64,000 bases of DNA from positions 1,641,001 to 1,705,000 of the forward strand of contig NC_009043.1 in assembly GCF_000209165.1 (NCBI RefSeq), given 5' to 3'. This DNA comes from Scheffersomyces stipitis CBS 6054. Its lineage: Eukaryota; Ascomycota; Pichiomycetes; Serinales; Debaryomycetaceae. This document shows positions 28,235-39,000 of this stretch, piece after piece. Numbering within the stretch: the stretch's first letter is position 1; every line of letters begins with the position of its first letter. The notes under the pieces were generated by a model that saw only the letters and a list, made by a program, of their open reading frames with translations, was not told the DNA's origin and did no database searches. The translations under genes and the position numbers were made by a program.

Positions 28235-31200
28235 ATGAGTGAGTTCAACCGGGACCTTGAAGCTCTTGGAGCAAAGCTTGTGGATCAGGACAGTCTTGAG
28301 ACTTCCATCACAAGAAGAGCCAATGAAGCCCTTCTTTCCAAAGACGCGGAGTTGGACCAGAAACGTTTAGAAAAAGCTACGAAGGATTTGAACTCAACTT
28401 TAAAAAGAATCAGTATTCTTGAAAGCAGACTAAATAACCCGAGAACGAAGTTGAGCGAACGGCAGAAGCTCAGGGATGAAATCAAATGGTTTGAACAGAA
28501 TGAATTGGTACCGCGAAGACGCGATGTAGAAGATATCACTGCCAGGCTCGAAGAAAGCAAGAAACAGTTGGATGGAGCTCAATCTGCTAAAGAAGGCAAT
28601 ACTGTGGAATCGAAGAATGAGAAGCTTCCAGGAGAAACAGAAAAAGAATTCTTGATCAGAACTGGAAAGATTACTGCGTTTGGAAATATCAACTCTTTCC
28701 AACAGATTGGTCAAGAAACAGAACAAGTGAAGAGTCATGTATTTTTACGAGCTCCAGGGTTTGAGGATACCCAGACAATGAAAATTGAGAAAAGGAAAGA
28801 AGATTTTGATATGGATAACACAGTAGAACAGGATAGCATAGATGAAGATGAAGAATCATACGATGATAACGGAGCATTACTTGAAGATCAGGATCGTGAC
28901 CAAGATTTTCAGGATACGCAAGAAGATTTAGGAGAAGATTCTGATGGTTCTGTGTATGAAGTCGAAAAAGAAGAAGACAGTAATTCTGATTCGGAGACAC
29001 CTATAGTCAAAACGGAAGAAGACGATTTAATTGAAAATAACAATTACGATTCAGAAGAACTTAACGATGCTGAAGAGGAACTGTCCACTACGTATCTCCG
29101 AAATGTTGATGATGGAGACGAGCTTGTCTACCAACAGAGACTTAGACAGTGGGTTTCCAGAAGAGCCAGTCTTCGTGGAACTGAGGTTTCGGATTCAAGC
29201 AAGCAAGAGTGGTTCAAACCTCATCCCACGATTCCTGACGCAGTGCTTAACAACCAATTCAAATTACCTGGCGATATTTACCCGTCCTTATTTGACTATC
29301 AAAAGACGTGTGTTCAATGGCTCTGGGAATTGTATTCCCAAAAGACAGGAGGAATTATTGGTGATGAAATGGGATTAGGAAAAACGATTCAGGTAATTTC
29401 TTTCGTAGCAGGTCTTCACTATTCTGGACTACTTGACAAACCGGTACTCGTTGTAGTGCCTGCTACGGTATTGAACCAGTGGGTTAACGAGTTTCACAGG
29501 TGGTGGCCACCTTTACGTTGTATCATATTACATAGCATAGGCTCTGGGATGGGGAAGAGTGCTGTTAGATCTGAAGAAAAACTTGAAGAGTTTTTGGAAA
29601 ATAGTGATCCTACTCAGTCAAAGAACTCTTTACGTGGCATCAACAGTCAGATAAATGCAAAGGAAATTGTTGACAGAGTTATGGAAAAGGGACATGTCTT
29701 GGTGACAACTTATGTCGGCTTGAGGATATACTCCAAACATATTCTTCCACGAGAATGGGGATATGTTGTTTTGGATGAAGGTCACAAGATTAGAAACCCA
29801 GACCTGGATATTTCATTGACTTGTAAGCAAATTAAGACCTACAACAGAATAATTTTGTCTGGAACGCCAATCCAGAATAACTTGATAGAGTTATGGTCAT
29901 TGTTTGATTTTGTCTTTCCCGGACGTTTGGGGACTTTACCTGTATTCCAGCAACAATTCTCTATTCCTATAAATATGGGAGGGTATGCCAATGCTTCGAA
30001 CATACAAGTACAAACTGGGTACAAGTGTGCTGTTATTCTTCGTGATTTGATTTCGCCGTATTTGTTGAGAAGACTCAAAAGCGATGTCGCTCAGGATTTG
30101 CCTAAGAAAAATGAGATGGTTTTGTTCGTGAAACTAACTCAAGTTCAACAGGAGCTCTATGAAAAGTTTTTGCATAGTGAGGAGTTGAGCTCTATATTGA
30201 AAGGCAGACGAAATGTCTTGATGGGTGTTGATATACTTCGAAAAATATGTAATCATCCTGATTTGGTAAATCGTGATATCCTTGAACATAAGAAGAACTA
30301 TAACTATGGAAATCCTGTTAAGTCAGGAAAAATGCAAGTTTTGAAGAACTTGTTGCAATTATGGCAGAGTCAGGAGCATAAGACGTTGTTGTTTTGCCAG
30401 ACCAGACAGATGCTCGATATCTTAGAGAAGTTTGTAGCTAATCTCAGACTCTTGGATATCGATCGTCCTGGTGAGGAAAAGCCAGATGAATATTTTACCT
30501 ATTTGCGAATGGACGGGTCAACTCCAATTGCCAAGAGACAGGATCTTGTGGATAAATTCAATTCTGATCCTAACTTACATGTTTTCTTGTTGACAACTAA
30601 GGTAGGTGGACTTGGTGTGAACTTAACTGGGGCTGATAGAGTTATCATTTACGATCCTGACTGGAATCCGTCTACAGACATCCAGGCTAGAGAAAGAGCA
30701 TGGCGTTTGGGCCAGAAGAAAGATATTACGATCTATCGATTAATGACTACAGGGTCGATTGAAGAAAAGATATATCACCGACAGATATTCAAGACATTCC
30801 TCACCAACAAGATTTTGAAAGATCCCAAGCAGAGAAGATTCTTCAAAGTCAACGATTTGCACGACTTGTTTACTTTGGGAGATCAAAACGAGGTCGGAAC
30901 AGAAACAGGAGACATGTTCAATGGATCTGAAACAAACTTTGGAGGCAACAAGACGAGAGCTCCTTCCACTTTGCTCAAGAAAAAGCACAAGAACGACGAC
31001 GATTTCTATAAGGTTGCTAGTATAACTGGAGTTTCAAAGTTGGACAAGTTTCAGGGTGATGAGGAAGAAGAGGAAGTGAGCGGAGAGTCTCGTGATGAGA
31101 ACAGAATCATGGAAGGCATCTTTGCTAATAGTGGTGTACACAGTGCCTTGAAGCATGATGAGATTATCAATTCTAGTAACCAAGAAATGTCTCTTGTTGA

Positions 31201-31702
31201 AAAAGAAGCTAGCAAAGTAGCCAACGAAGCAGCTCTGGCATTGAAGAGATCCAGAAAACTAGCCAGAAGAAATGAAATTGGCACTCCTACGTGGACAGGT
31301 AAGTTTGGCTTAGCTGGTAGGTTTGGCCAGAAGAAGAAAACAGTATCAGGTAGGATAAATAAATCTAGTGGCTCTGGTGTGCTATCGTCAGAGTCGATTT
31401 TAGGAGAGTTGAAGCAGAAGAAAGCAGTCAGAGCTTCTGTGTTCACCAAAAAATCCAATTCCAGTGAAAATAATGAAGCTGTGGATAAGAAGGCCACAAT
31501 CGAGAAATTGGTTACTTTCTTGCAATCTCGGCCAGATTCGTTCGGAACGTCGCTGGTGATCTTGAAGAATGCTGGTGTTGCCATGAAAGACGAAAACGAC
31601 ATGATCCTTATTCGCTCAATGCTACGGGAGATTGCTGTATGGGATTCTGGTAGAAGTGGATGGAAGTTGAAGAAAGAATTCTCTCAGAATGAAGAATTGT
31701 AA
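28235..31702 (+). CDS. RAD26: Snf2-family transcription-coupled repair ATPase Rad26 (CSB/ERCC6)
   Basis: The 1155-residue product has the short N-terminal leucine-latch type segment (LEALGAKLVDQDSLE, residues 8-22) and a coiled-coil region (40-120), then acidic runs to about 300. The Snf2 core starts near residue 350: DEMGLGKT at about 377-384, LDEGHKIRNPD near 513-523, LSGTPIQNNL, a helicase-C half with LLTTKVGGLGVNL and ERAWRLGQKKDITIYRL near 818. The C-terminus is basic and ends with a small winged-helix-like stretch. Rad26/CSB binds stalled RNA polymerase II and starts transcription-coupled repair. S. cerevisiae Rad26 is 1085 residues. The identity is clear from the DEGHKIRN form and overall plan. 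Confidence 0.93.
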   Translation: MSEFNRDLEALGAKLVDQDSLETSITRRANEALLSKDAELDQKRLEKATKDLNSTLKRISILESRLNNPRTKLSERQKLRDEIKWFEQNELVPRRRDVEDITARLEESKKQLDGAQSAKEGNTVESKNEKLPGETEKEFLIRTGKITAFGNINSFQQIGQETEQVKSHVFLRAPGFEDTQTMKIEKRKEDFDMDNTVEQDSIDEDEESYDDNGALLEDQDRDQDFQDTQEDLGEDSDGSVYEVEKEEDSNSDSETPIVKTEEDDLIENNNYDSEELNDAEEELSTTYLRNVDDGDELVYQQRLRQWVSRRASLRGTEVSDSSKQEWFKPHPTIPDAVLNNQFKLPGDIYPSLFDYQKTCVQWLWELYSQKTGGIIGDEMGLGKTIQVISFVAGLHYSGLLDKPVLVVVPATVLNQWVNEFHRWWPPLRCIILHSIGSGMGKSAVRSEEKLEEFLENSDPTQSKNSLRGINSQINAKEIVDRVMEKGHVLVTTYVGLRIYSKHILPREWGYVVLDEGHKIRNPDLDISLTCKQIKTYNRIILSGTPIQNNLIELWSLFDFVFPGRLGTLPVFQQQFSIPINMGGYANASNIQVQTGYKCAVILRDLISPYLLRRLKSDVAQDLPKKNEMVLFVKLTQVQQELYEKFLHSEELSSILKGRRNVLMGVDILRKICNHPDLVNRDILEHKKNYNYGNPVKSGKMQVLKNLLQLWQSQEHKTLLFCQTRQMLDILEKFVANLRLLDIDRPGEEKPDEYFTYLRMDGSTPIAKRQDLVDKFNSDPNLHVFLLTTKVGGLGVNLTGADRVIIYDPDWNPSTDIQARERAWRLGQKKDITIYRLMTTGSIEEKIYHRQIFKTFLTNKILKDPKQRRFFKVNDLHDLFTLGDQNEVGTETGDMFNGSETNFGGNKTRAPSTLLKKKHKNDDDFYKVASITGVSKLDKFQGDEEEEEVSGESRDENRIMEGIFANSGVHSALKHDEIINSSNQEMSLVEKEASKVANEAALALKRSRKLARRNEIGTPTWTGKFGLAGRFGQKKKTVSGRINKSSGSGVLSSESILGELKQKKAVRASVFTKKSNSSENNEAVDKKATIEKLVTFLQSRPDSFGTSLVILKNAGVAMKDENDMILIRSMLREIAVWDSGRSGWKLKKEFSQNEEL

Positions 31703-32072
31703 TGGGTATAATTATAGACGTATTATTAAACGGGGCGTAAGAAGCTAGAAGTACAGAAGTGCAAAGAAATTCATATGAATTCTATATTAGTATTCTTTTT
31801 AAGTTCCACAATTGTAAATTCCTTCAAAAATATCTACGTAGACTGTAGGGAGAGGTTCTGAGAAGGGATTTACTTTTGATAGTTTCAGATCTTTCCAAAG
31901 AACTCACATATTTGTGCCTCCGCCATTACTTTTCGCAACTATTTTTCGCAACTATACTGCTTCAGGTCCGGAATATCGGATCGCGATCGGAGCTTTTTTC
32001 AATTTCTCAAATGGGCCTAACTTTTCATTTGATTTCTACTTTTTCTTCTAGAAGTATATAGAGACCCCAAAG
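31703..32072. other. intergenic between RAD26 and AIM32
   Basis: RAD26 3' and AIM32 5' sequence. A short direct repeat TTTTCGCAACTA occurs twice near 31928-31955. No gene seen. Confidence 0.5.
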
Positions 32073-32978
32073 ATGACGTTGCGTACGTTCTATAGATTGG
32101 CATCTACCGCCAGAAGGATAGTGGCGACTTCTCCAGCTCCCGTTTATGATACAGGCTGCACGTTTTGCTCGGTTCCTGAGTTGCCATCTGATAAGCAGAT
32201 CGATTTCCAAGCTAACTTGAATGGAACCAAGATTTTACCCTGGAAACATGTTTTGATATTGACCCATGGATTTAGTGATTTTTCCACTATGCCCTCAAAG
32301 ATCGAACTTGTGCCTGGTTCATTGAGCTCAGAAATAAACCTGTTGAAGAAACACATAATCAGCCCTCACCATCCCATCTTGGTGCTGAACATCTTGTTGA
32401 AGTCTCACAAGAAAGTTCTACAAGAATATGGAATTGATGCAGAAAAAGACCCTCGGAAACAGTTGGTATACTTGTACCCTGACAATAAGGTGATCAAATT
32501 TGACTTGAATCACACTCAAGATTTTGTACGAAAGTATCTTGTTCCTCAAGCCAGCGAGCTAGCACCAGTGTACAATCCTTTCAAAGTTGCGGCCGAAGAA
32601 TCATCTAGTAAAAAGACGGAAGAGCCAGTAGCCGGCCATAACTTCGACGAGTTCACAGTTGATAAGAACTTGGTGCTTATATGTGGCCACGCAAAAAGAG
32701 ACATTCGATGTGGACAGTTGGCTCCATTGCTAGAAAACGAATTTGAGCAGGTTCTACACCGTGAGAATTTGAGCAAAATAACAGACTTGGGCCTCATCTC
32801 TCATATAGGTGGACATGCCTACGCCGGCAACGTGATCTACTTCCCTAAAGAAAACGACAAGGACATAATCTGGTATGGAAGAGTGTTTCCTGAAACGGTC
32901 CAGGGCATTGTGAGTGAGACTATTAAGAAGGGCACAATCATTGCTGACTTGTACAGAGGAGTTCTTCCCCAAAACTAG
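32073..32978 (+). CDS. AIM32: Aim32-type thioredoxin-like ferredoxin
   Basis: The 301-residue product matches the Aim32/sucrase-ferredoxin-like family. A basic N-terminus (MTLRTFYRLASTARR) suggests mitochondrial import, followed by a Cys pair in GCTFCSVPELP. The C-terminal thioredoxin-like half has LICGHAKRDIRCGQLAPLL and HIGGHAYAGNVIYFP, giving the Cys and His residues that hold a 2Fe-2S cluster in this family. Aim32 is a mitochondrial Fe-S protein involved in redox quality control. Length is close to the yeast protein. To its right lies the large EFG1 upstream region. Confidence 0.88.
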   Translation: MTLRTFYRLASTARRIVATSPAPVYDTGCTFCSVPELPSDKQIDFQANLNGTKILPWKHVLILTHGFSDFSTMPSKIELVPGSLSSEINLLKKHIISPHHPILVLNILLKSHKKVLQEYGIDAEKDPRKQLVYLYPDNKVIKFDLNHTQDFVRKYLVPQASELAPVYNPFKVAAEESSSKKTEEPVAGHNFDEFTVDKNLVLICGHAKRDIRCGQLAPLLENEFEQVLHRENLSKITDLGLISHIGGHAYAGNVIYFPKENDKDIIWYGRVFPETVQGIVSETIKKGTIIADLYRGVLPQN

Positions 32979-33048
32979 ACATTCTTGCATGTTGTGCATA
33001 AATGTTGATTCGATGATGTCTTTATTAACCTAGTCTAATCCTAATACT

Positions 33049-33081
33049 GCTACACTACAGACTGGGCTACACTACAGACTG
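33049..33081. repeat. tandem 16-bp direct repeat, period 17
   Basis: The sequence GCTACACTACAGACTG occurs at 33049-33064 and again at 33066-33081, perfect and separated by one G. It lies about 70 bp after the AIM32 stop. Confidence 0.9.
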
Positions 33082-36000
33082 AGCAGCTCTTATGCTGTAC
33101 GTGCTTAAAGTTCCATTCTGAACAATAGGAACGGCAGTATCAACTGACATCAAGTATGTATGTATGGAAGCCAGTTTCGGAAAATATCCCTCGCTAAAGC
33201 TTTCCTATGTCGCCGCTTCATGTGCATTTTGAGGCAGACATTGACCTACCGTCCATTGGAATATTGCCGTTTATGTTTGCGAAGAAGTACTAGTGCGTGT
33301 TGGAAGTAACGAGTGAAGCCAAATCTGATATCATGTCAAGAAAATCTTGTTGAATAAACCTTCAGATAACTCCTTCGCCAGCGACGTCATCGAGCTGGCA
33401 AAAAGATAATCGAATAGTGTCACATGAGAGCCCGTTGGTGAATCTGACTTTTCTCTTACATCCGGCAATGCATGGGCTCTTCCATTAGACGCTTTCTTAC
33501 ATGATTATGGCCTGCTTTCCGGTATGAACTCTCATGTGAAGAAGCATACGGCGGCATTCTACATTGTACATGCAAAGATTTGGAAGAAAATACTACAACA
33601 ACGAAGTTTAAATCCGATGCACATAGCCAACAAAAACGTTCTCAAATTCATGCAATGAAACAACCAGAAAGACCTTCCATACACCGACACCTATGGTATG
33701 CGGACATCTTTCTTCATTGGGCAAAATCACTGGACGGACCATCACATGTAGATCGGGAAATTGACTAGTTTGGGCACAAGTCTGGATTATATCTGAAATA
33801 TGATACATACAGTATTTCCCATCCACTTTACGCACCTCCCTTATCAGAAATGGTTTAGAACAGTGCAGAATCATAAAATATTTGACGCAAAGACAAACCT
33901 AGAATATTCGGGCGATTTATATACTCTCCACGCTAAAGAATACAATCTCCTTTTTAAATTTTTTGGGTAGAATTTCTAACACGAATCTTTCTCTCTGACT
34001 CTAATTAGAATACTATCAGCAGTGTACATGTTTGCAATCTTGCGTGATTCTTACAACATGATATGGAATCGTTTCGTTCAGATTCAAATCTGAAGGCAGT
34101 CCTTAGAGCATGATATTGGCACGAAATAGCTTCACGGCGGTCTCGTTAGTGCGACTTAGACTGAAAATAGGGTAGGCGAGATTTAGTTGTGAAATAAATA
34201 TGGCAGGAAATCTGTAAGGATTCAATATGCTTAATGAATCTTTAACGAACACAGCAGTAGTCTTCAATTTTCTTCGCGAAGAAGAAGTCGTTATTGCAGT
34301 GGGTTTGGATTTTCTAGGTAGCAGATTCTCATTCCGTTTACTTTTTTGTTGATATTGAACAGTCCAAGCGTCTTCGCATAACATTAAGACCAAGATCAGG
34401 GTGTTGAAGAAATATTTGAATCCAAATCAATACTAGTATCTATTGTCTCCAATCCAATAGCACATATGCTGAACATGACATGGAAACTTCTTCATCATTT
34501 ACCTAGATTGCCTCTTATCTATTGCTGATACAGCTTTCCGTCCGATATTACTTCTCCAAATGCTCAAATGTCAACGAAAGAATTCAAAAAAATCGAAAAC
34601 GTGAATCTGCCATCTCTAAGTGGAAGGAAACGCCTTCACCTAAACTAGACAACGAGCATTGTGAATTTGTCTACGAGTTGGTTGGTGAAAGTGATTCTAC
34701 TACTTAGAACGAAACCGTGCAATAATTAACTGACAACTATGAAGAATTCAAAGTAACAAAAGTGTTCTTCAAATGTTTCTTCGTTACTTTTCCTTTGGTA
34801 GATTATTATTAACAAGAAAGGAACTGGGGTTTATGATTGTAAAACCTCAGTCTTTGAAGCTTTGACTAGGTCATAAAGCAGAACCTATTTGATCTCAACG
34901 ATTTATTGTTAAATTACGTCTAACTTTGCCCCAAACCACAGAACAGGAAGTGAAAGGGAAAGATAAAGAGATAGCTTCGTAATTCACATAGCATTACTCG
35001 AGTAACAGTTACAAAGTTTAGCTGTTCATAAAACAAGCTATCATTGATAGACACCCAAATCAAAATTATGGACAATGCCCTCTCATTGAAGTAAAAGTTC
35101 TGGAATAGTTATTGAAGCAGAATGATACAAATGTAAGTTCTTACCTCTCAGTTCTCCATAATAAACCCAATTGAACAATATTTGCTTCTATTGAATCAAT
35201 CTAATAGCGACCAGTTTCTACGAATGGATACTGTAGAAGGGGAATGTCTAAAGCTGCCAATACATTACCAACAGAGAACTCCTTCATTGTATAGAATACT
35301 CAGTTCGTTACTTCGAGAATTGTCTCAATATGTAACCGATACAAAAAGTGTTAAATTCTTCTCTAGTACTAGACGAGTCAGATTCCAAAAGTGATATTAA
35401 CTGTTTGAGTGATTTGTAAGTATTTTCATATATAATAATTGCTGAGATCAATTTCCTCATACTGAACCGATTTGATCTCTTTTAAGGCTCTCTTCCGGTA
35501 GTGTTGCAAATAGAATTCAACTTGATTCATTTTTGAGACATGTGAACTCAGTAGCCCTGGTAGTTTTCGAATCTAAATGTTTTCTGTACTGCTTAGTTAT
35601 ACATTCTGGTAGTTGGGCAAAATTTAAAACCGTGGTTCACTAATGGTTCATCCGAACTCTTGATAAGGGAGGTGCGAATAGTAGTGAAAAATATGTAGCT
35701 ATTTTTGTCTTATGAGAATGAAGACGCACAATGCATTTCCATGCATATTTGTTGCAAATTAAGTTCATGGGTACATGTTCTCGAAGCAAGACAAACGCGT
35801 TGCAGAATTCAGGATTGTCTGAATTCTGCTCTTCACGACACTGCTTGCGACACCTTGGTCAGAAGCTTTCCGACAACAAACTTTTAAGAAAAATTCTTTA
35901 GTTCACTTTTTTGGGAGCCAACAGAAAGGCCACTGCCCTTATCTTTGGCAGGAATAGTTGCCTGTGCCGCATTCTCTTCATTTGGTCCCAGTAACACTTT

Positions 36001-39000
36001 TTACTTCCTGTGTTCTCAATAGCAAGTGGCAAATGTCGACTCAACTCAAGAGGGGAAGGAAGGGAACCAGAACAGAGAAGACAATATGTTGGAGGCTGCA
36101 TACTGCATCTGCGGACACAGAAGTTAAAAAGGTTTCTGAAATAAGTTCCAATTTTTTTTTGTCATGGCTCCTTGCAATGCTCTAACCACCGACAAATAGG
36201 GGTCTACTCCTCAATTGAACGACAGATATGAAAGTTGTCTAACTCGGAAAATTGTTCTAACAATTTTCAAAAAGAAACCTACATAATAGCTAATATTCCA
36301 GTGCTCATGTTCCCCTGCTGTGCAGTCTATAGTTGCTTCTTGCGTTGATCTTTGGGTTCAATAATGATCGGCGTCGAGTTACATCTAGGAGTTGATATTG
36401 ATGAATTGCAAAACTTATTGGTAAAATTCATGAAGGTCTTTAACGAGGCTTTTCGATTTCCCAACTTTCTCTTTATACGACGGCAAAGAAATTGGAGGAA
36501 GAGGCCATAGTCAAATACGTTGGAAAGCTATTAAGGAGATTTTTGAACCTTCTTCGAAACACTAACCGAGTTCCTTTCAAAGTCACCGACAGTTGTCAGT
36601 CATAGGAATCTATTCCCTTGAACTCCTTGATCTTGTTGTTGCAGTCCAAATTCTTAAAATATGTTGTAGCCATTGATCTTCTTGAATTGACCACCGAAGC
36701 CTTTGATATTTTTCGATCTGCTATATTGCATTGGATGGTTATTTTATTGAATAATTGCTTTATTATCATCGGTACCATATTCTTGTTCCCTTCACGAACC
36801 AATTTTCCTGAAAGGAAGATCTGTCAGTGACTCCCGTCTCTTGGGCTTTTGAAAGCTGTTCAGGTTGGAAACCACGAATGTTCAATTCAGATGTCAATTT
36901 CATTTAAGTGTGGTCTGCAATTTTAAAAGGAATTGAAACAAATAAGCTCATAAACTCCATTCAACTTGAATTCGTCATAATAGGCAATCGGTCATGACAG
37001 ACACTTTTAGTTAGAGTAAAGGTAGAAAGCTGCTGAGTCTGACCTTCAATAATAAGCTGACTTGCTATTCAAATTAGAAATACGCTGGTATCTTAGGGGG
37101 TTTTATTATTACAATGAAGGAAACTCCCCCCTAATGGACCAGGTAAAGTGCAACATCTGTGAAGAAAAGGAATCAGACTTCTAATGGGCATTGTATTGTA
37201 TATTCTCAATATCTGCAAGTATGGTTTGGGACTTCGATGTTGTTAAGACCCAGCTGTCTCTCATACATTGAAGTATAGTCGTTTTGAACAAATGGCCAGC
37301 GTACTAGAGAAGGCTCTTTGATGACTGCAATTAGCAATTTTTCGGCAACCTCCTTTCTACAAAGTGTTTCAGAATCTACAAATTGAAACAGAGAGGCTAT
37401 GGTCGATCAGAATTACGGGAGAGATATTGCGCGGTGGGGTTGCGGTACCGAAGTTACCATTCTTGCACCAAAATTCATAATATTGTTTGAAGGCATGTCT
37501 ATAAGTATCATGCAATGCGGTGCACCAACATGTACAGTCACTTCTGCAGTGATGAGAGTGATTTTACGAAATACCGTAGATTTGAATGTACCTTCTTCAC
37601 AAAGGCACGTCAACCATGGTACCAATATGCACAAAATAGACCGGAGTGTGCCATGGGGAGAGAAGGTTATGGGGGAAGATTGTGTTGATATTTTACTTGT
37701 AGAGGCAAATCGGGCTCTGAAAATCTACGTAGAAAAGTAAAAGGGGAATTGCCATCGTATGCGTGATATAGCATCGTAAAATATTTGCCCGATTGGACAT
37801 GTGTGTTTTCTAGTGTCTGAAGTAATTGAGAATCTTCAGGGCAGTAAGGAGCCCCTAAACTCGAGTGGGATTTGAAGTTCATGTTGTCAGAATCACTTGT
37901 CTTATTTGACAAGCACCGTCTTCATCATTTTTCCAGTGCTCTTTTCAAGTTGGTTTGTTTAGGCTAATAGTTCGAGACGTAGATTGAATCTGATAATACA
38001 AGTGAGGAAACCATTACGTACCATATTTTGATGTAGCAAGCGTGATGCACATTTGTGATGCATTGTCGAGATGAAAATTACACAACTTTCTGAATAAATA
38101 ATAATAATTCAAGCGTCAAGTCCAAATTATAATTGGCCAAAAAAGGACCACCAATTTCAACCCGGTAAATAGGTTATCTTGCGACTGATTTGCAATCGGG
38201 GGAGTACAATTTGTGTACCTACCCCCACCATTCTCAGTTTCCATTCGAGACTCTACAAATGAATAGTAATACGGGCATTTCCCGTATTCTGCTTCACTAA
38301 AACTAGTTGCTCGAGTGTACCAACCCATTTAGTTGCAGTGTCATGTGGAATTTCATCTCTTGCAGGATGCAGCTACCAAGATTAATATAGTTTGCCCTTT
38401 GCCCTCATTCTGAGAACTGGAAAGGGAAATATTATAATATTTTTTCTTTTTGCTGCATGCGGACATGATTTTGAGTTCCGATTTCTTTTATTTTAAGGTT
38501 TTAGTCAACATGCAAGGCATTTCCTGTATGGACTTTTAGTAAGTGTCTGATAATATTCCAACTCCTTCGTGTCCGTACAAGATAAGATGGTTGGGCTTCT
38601 AAATGTTAACATTTTCAACTGAGACTGCTAGATGGGCCGTATGGCGGGCCATATTTGATCTGGGTCTTCTAGTCTAGATGTATTTCAACGATGGCTTATA
38701 GAGCCAATGGGCTTCTAGAAACAGCCAGAGTTTCCCTTCTCCGACACAGTTTCATCGTCCGGGCATGCGTATGATGCAGAGGGAATTATTCGATCGCGAT
38801 TGTGTACTCTATCGCATTATGTAGCTGTGCCTCTCGTTAAGACGAGCGTTTCTGGCATTAGCGGCAGCATCGCCGGAAGGACAGCACTTTAACTTACAAA
38901 GGCTGATGTCGTCGAAGATTATTAAAGTTTTCGACGGAGTAATAGAGGAAAAGAGTTAGATATTCTTCTTGTGCGTCTGCAAGAATCCTTCAACTCGAGA

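Noticed and set aside
27936..28238. 100-codon frame overlapping the RAD26 start
   Set aside because: AT-driven composition, no family match, and it occupies the RAD26 promoter and leader.
4541..31702. FUN30 and RAD26 as a recent duplication
   Set aside because: Both are Snf2 ATPases but belong to different subfamilies, with different N-terminal regions and motif details.
33608..33874. 88-codon ATG frame, minus strand
   Set aside because: Reads somewhat like protein but has no recognisable motif and no conserved neighbour logic; length is within chance.
37399..37740. 113-codon ATG frame, plus strand
   Set aside because: Unusual composition (many Cys, Met, Ile), no recognisable domain and no promoter sign; a frame this long is expected by chance in a 10-kb gene-poor region.
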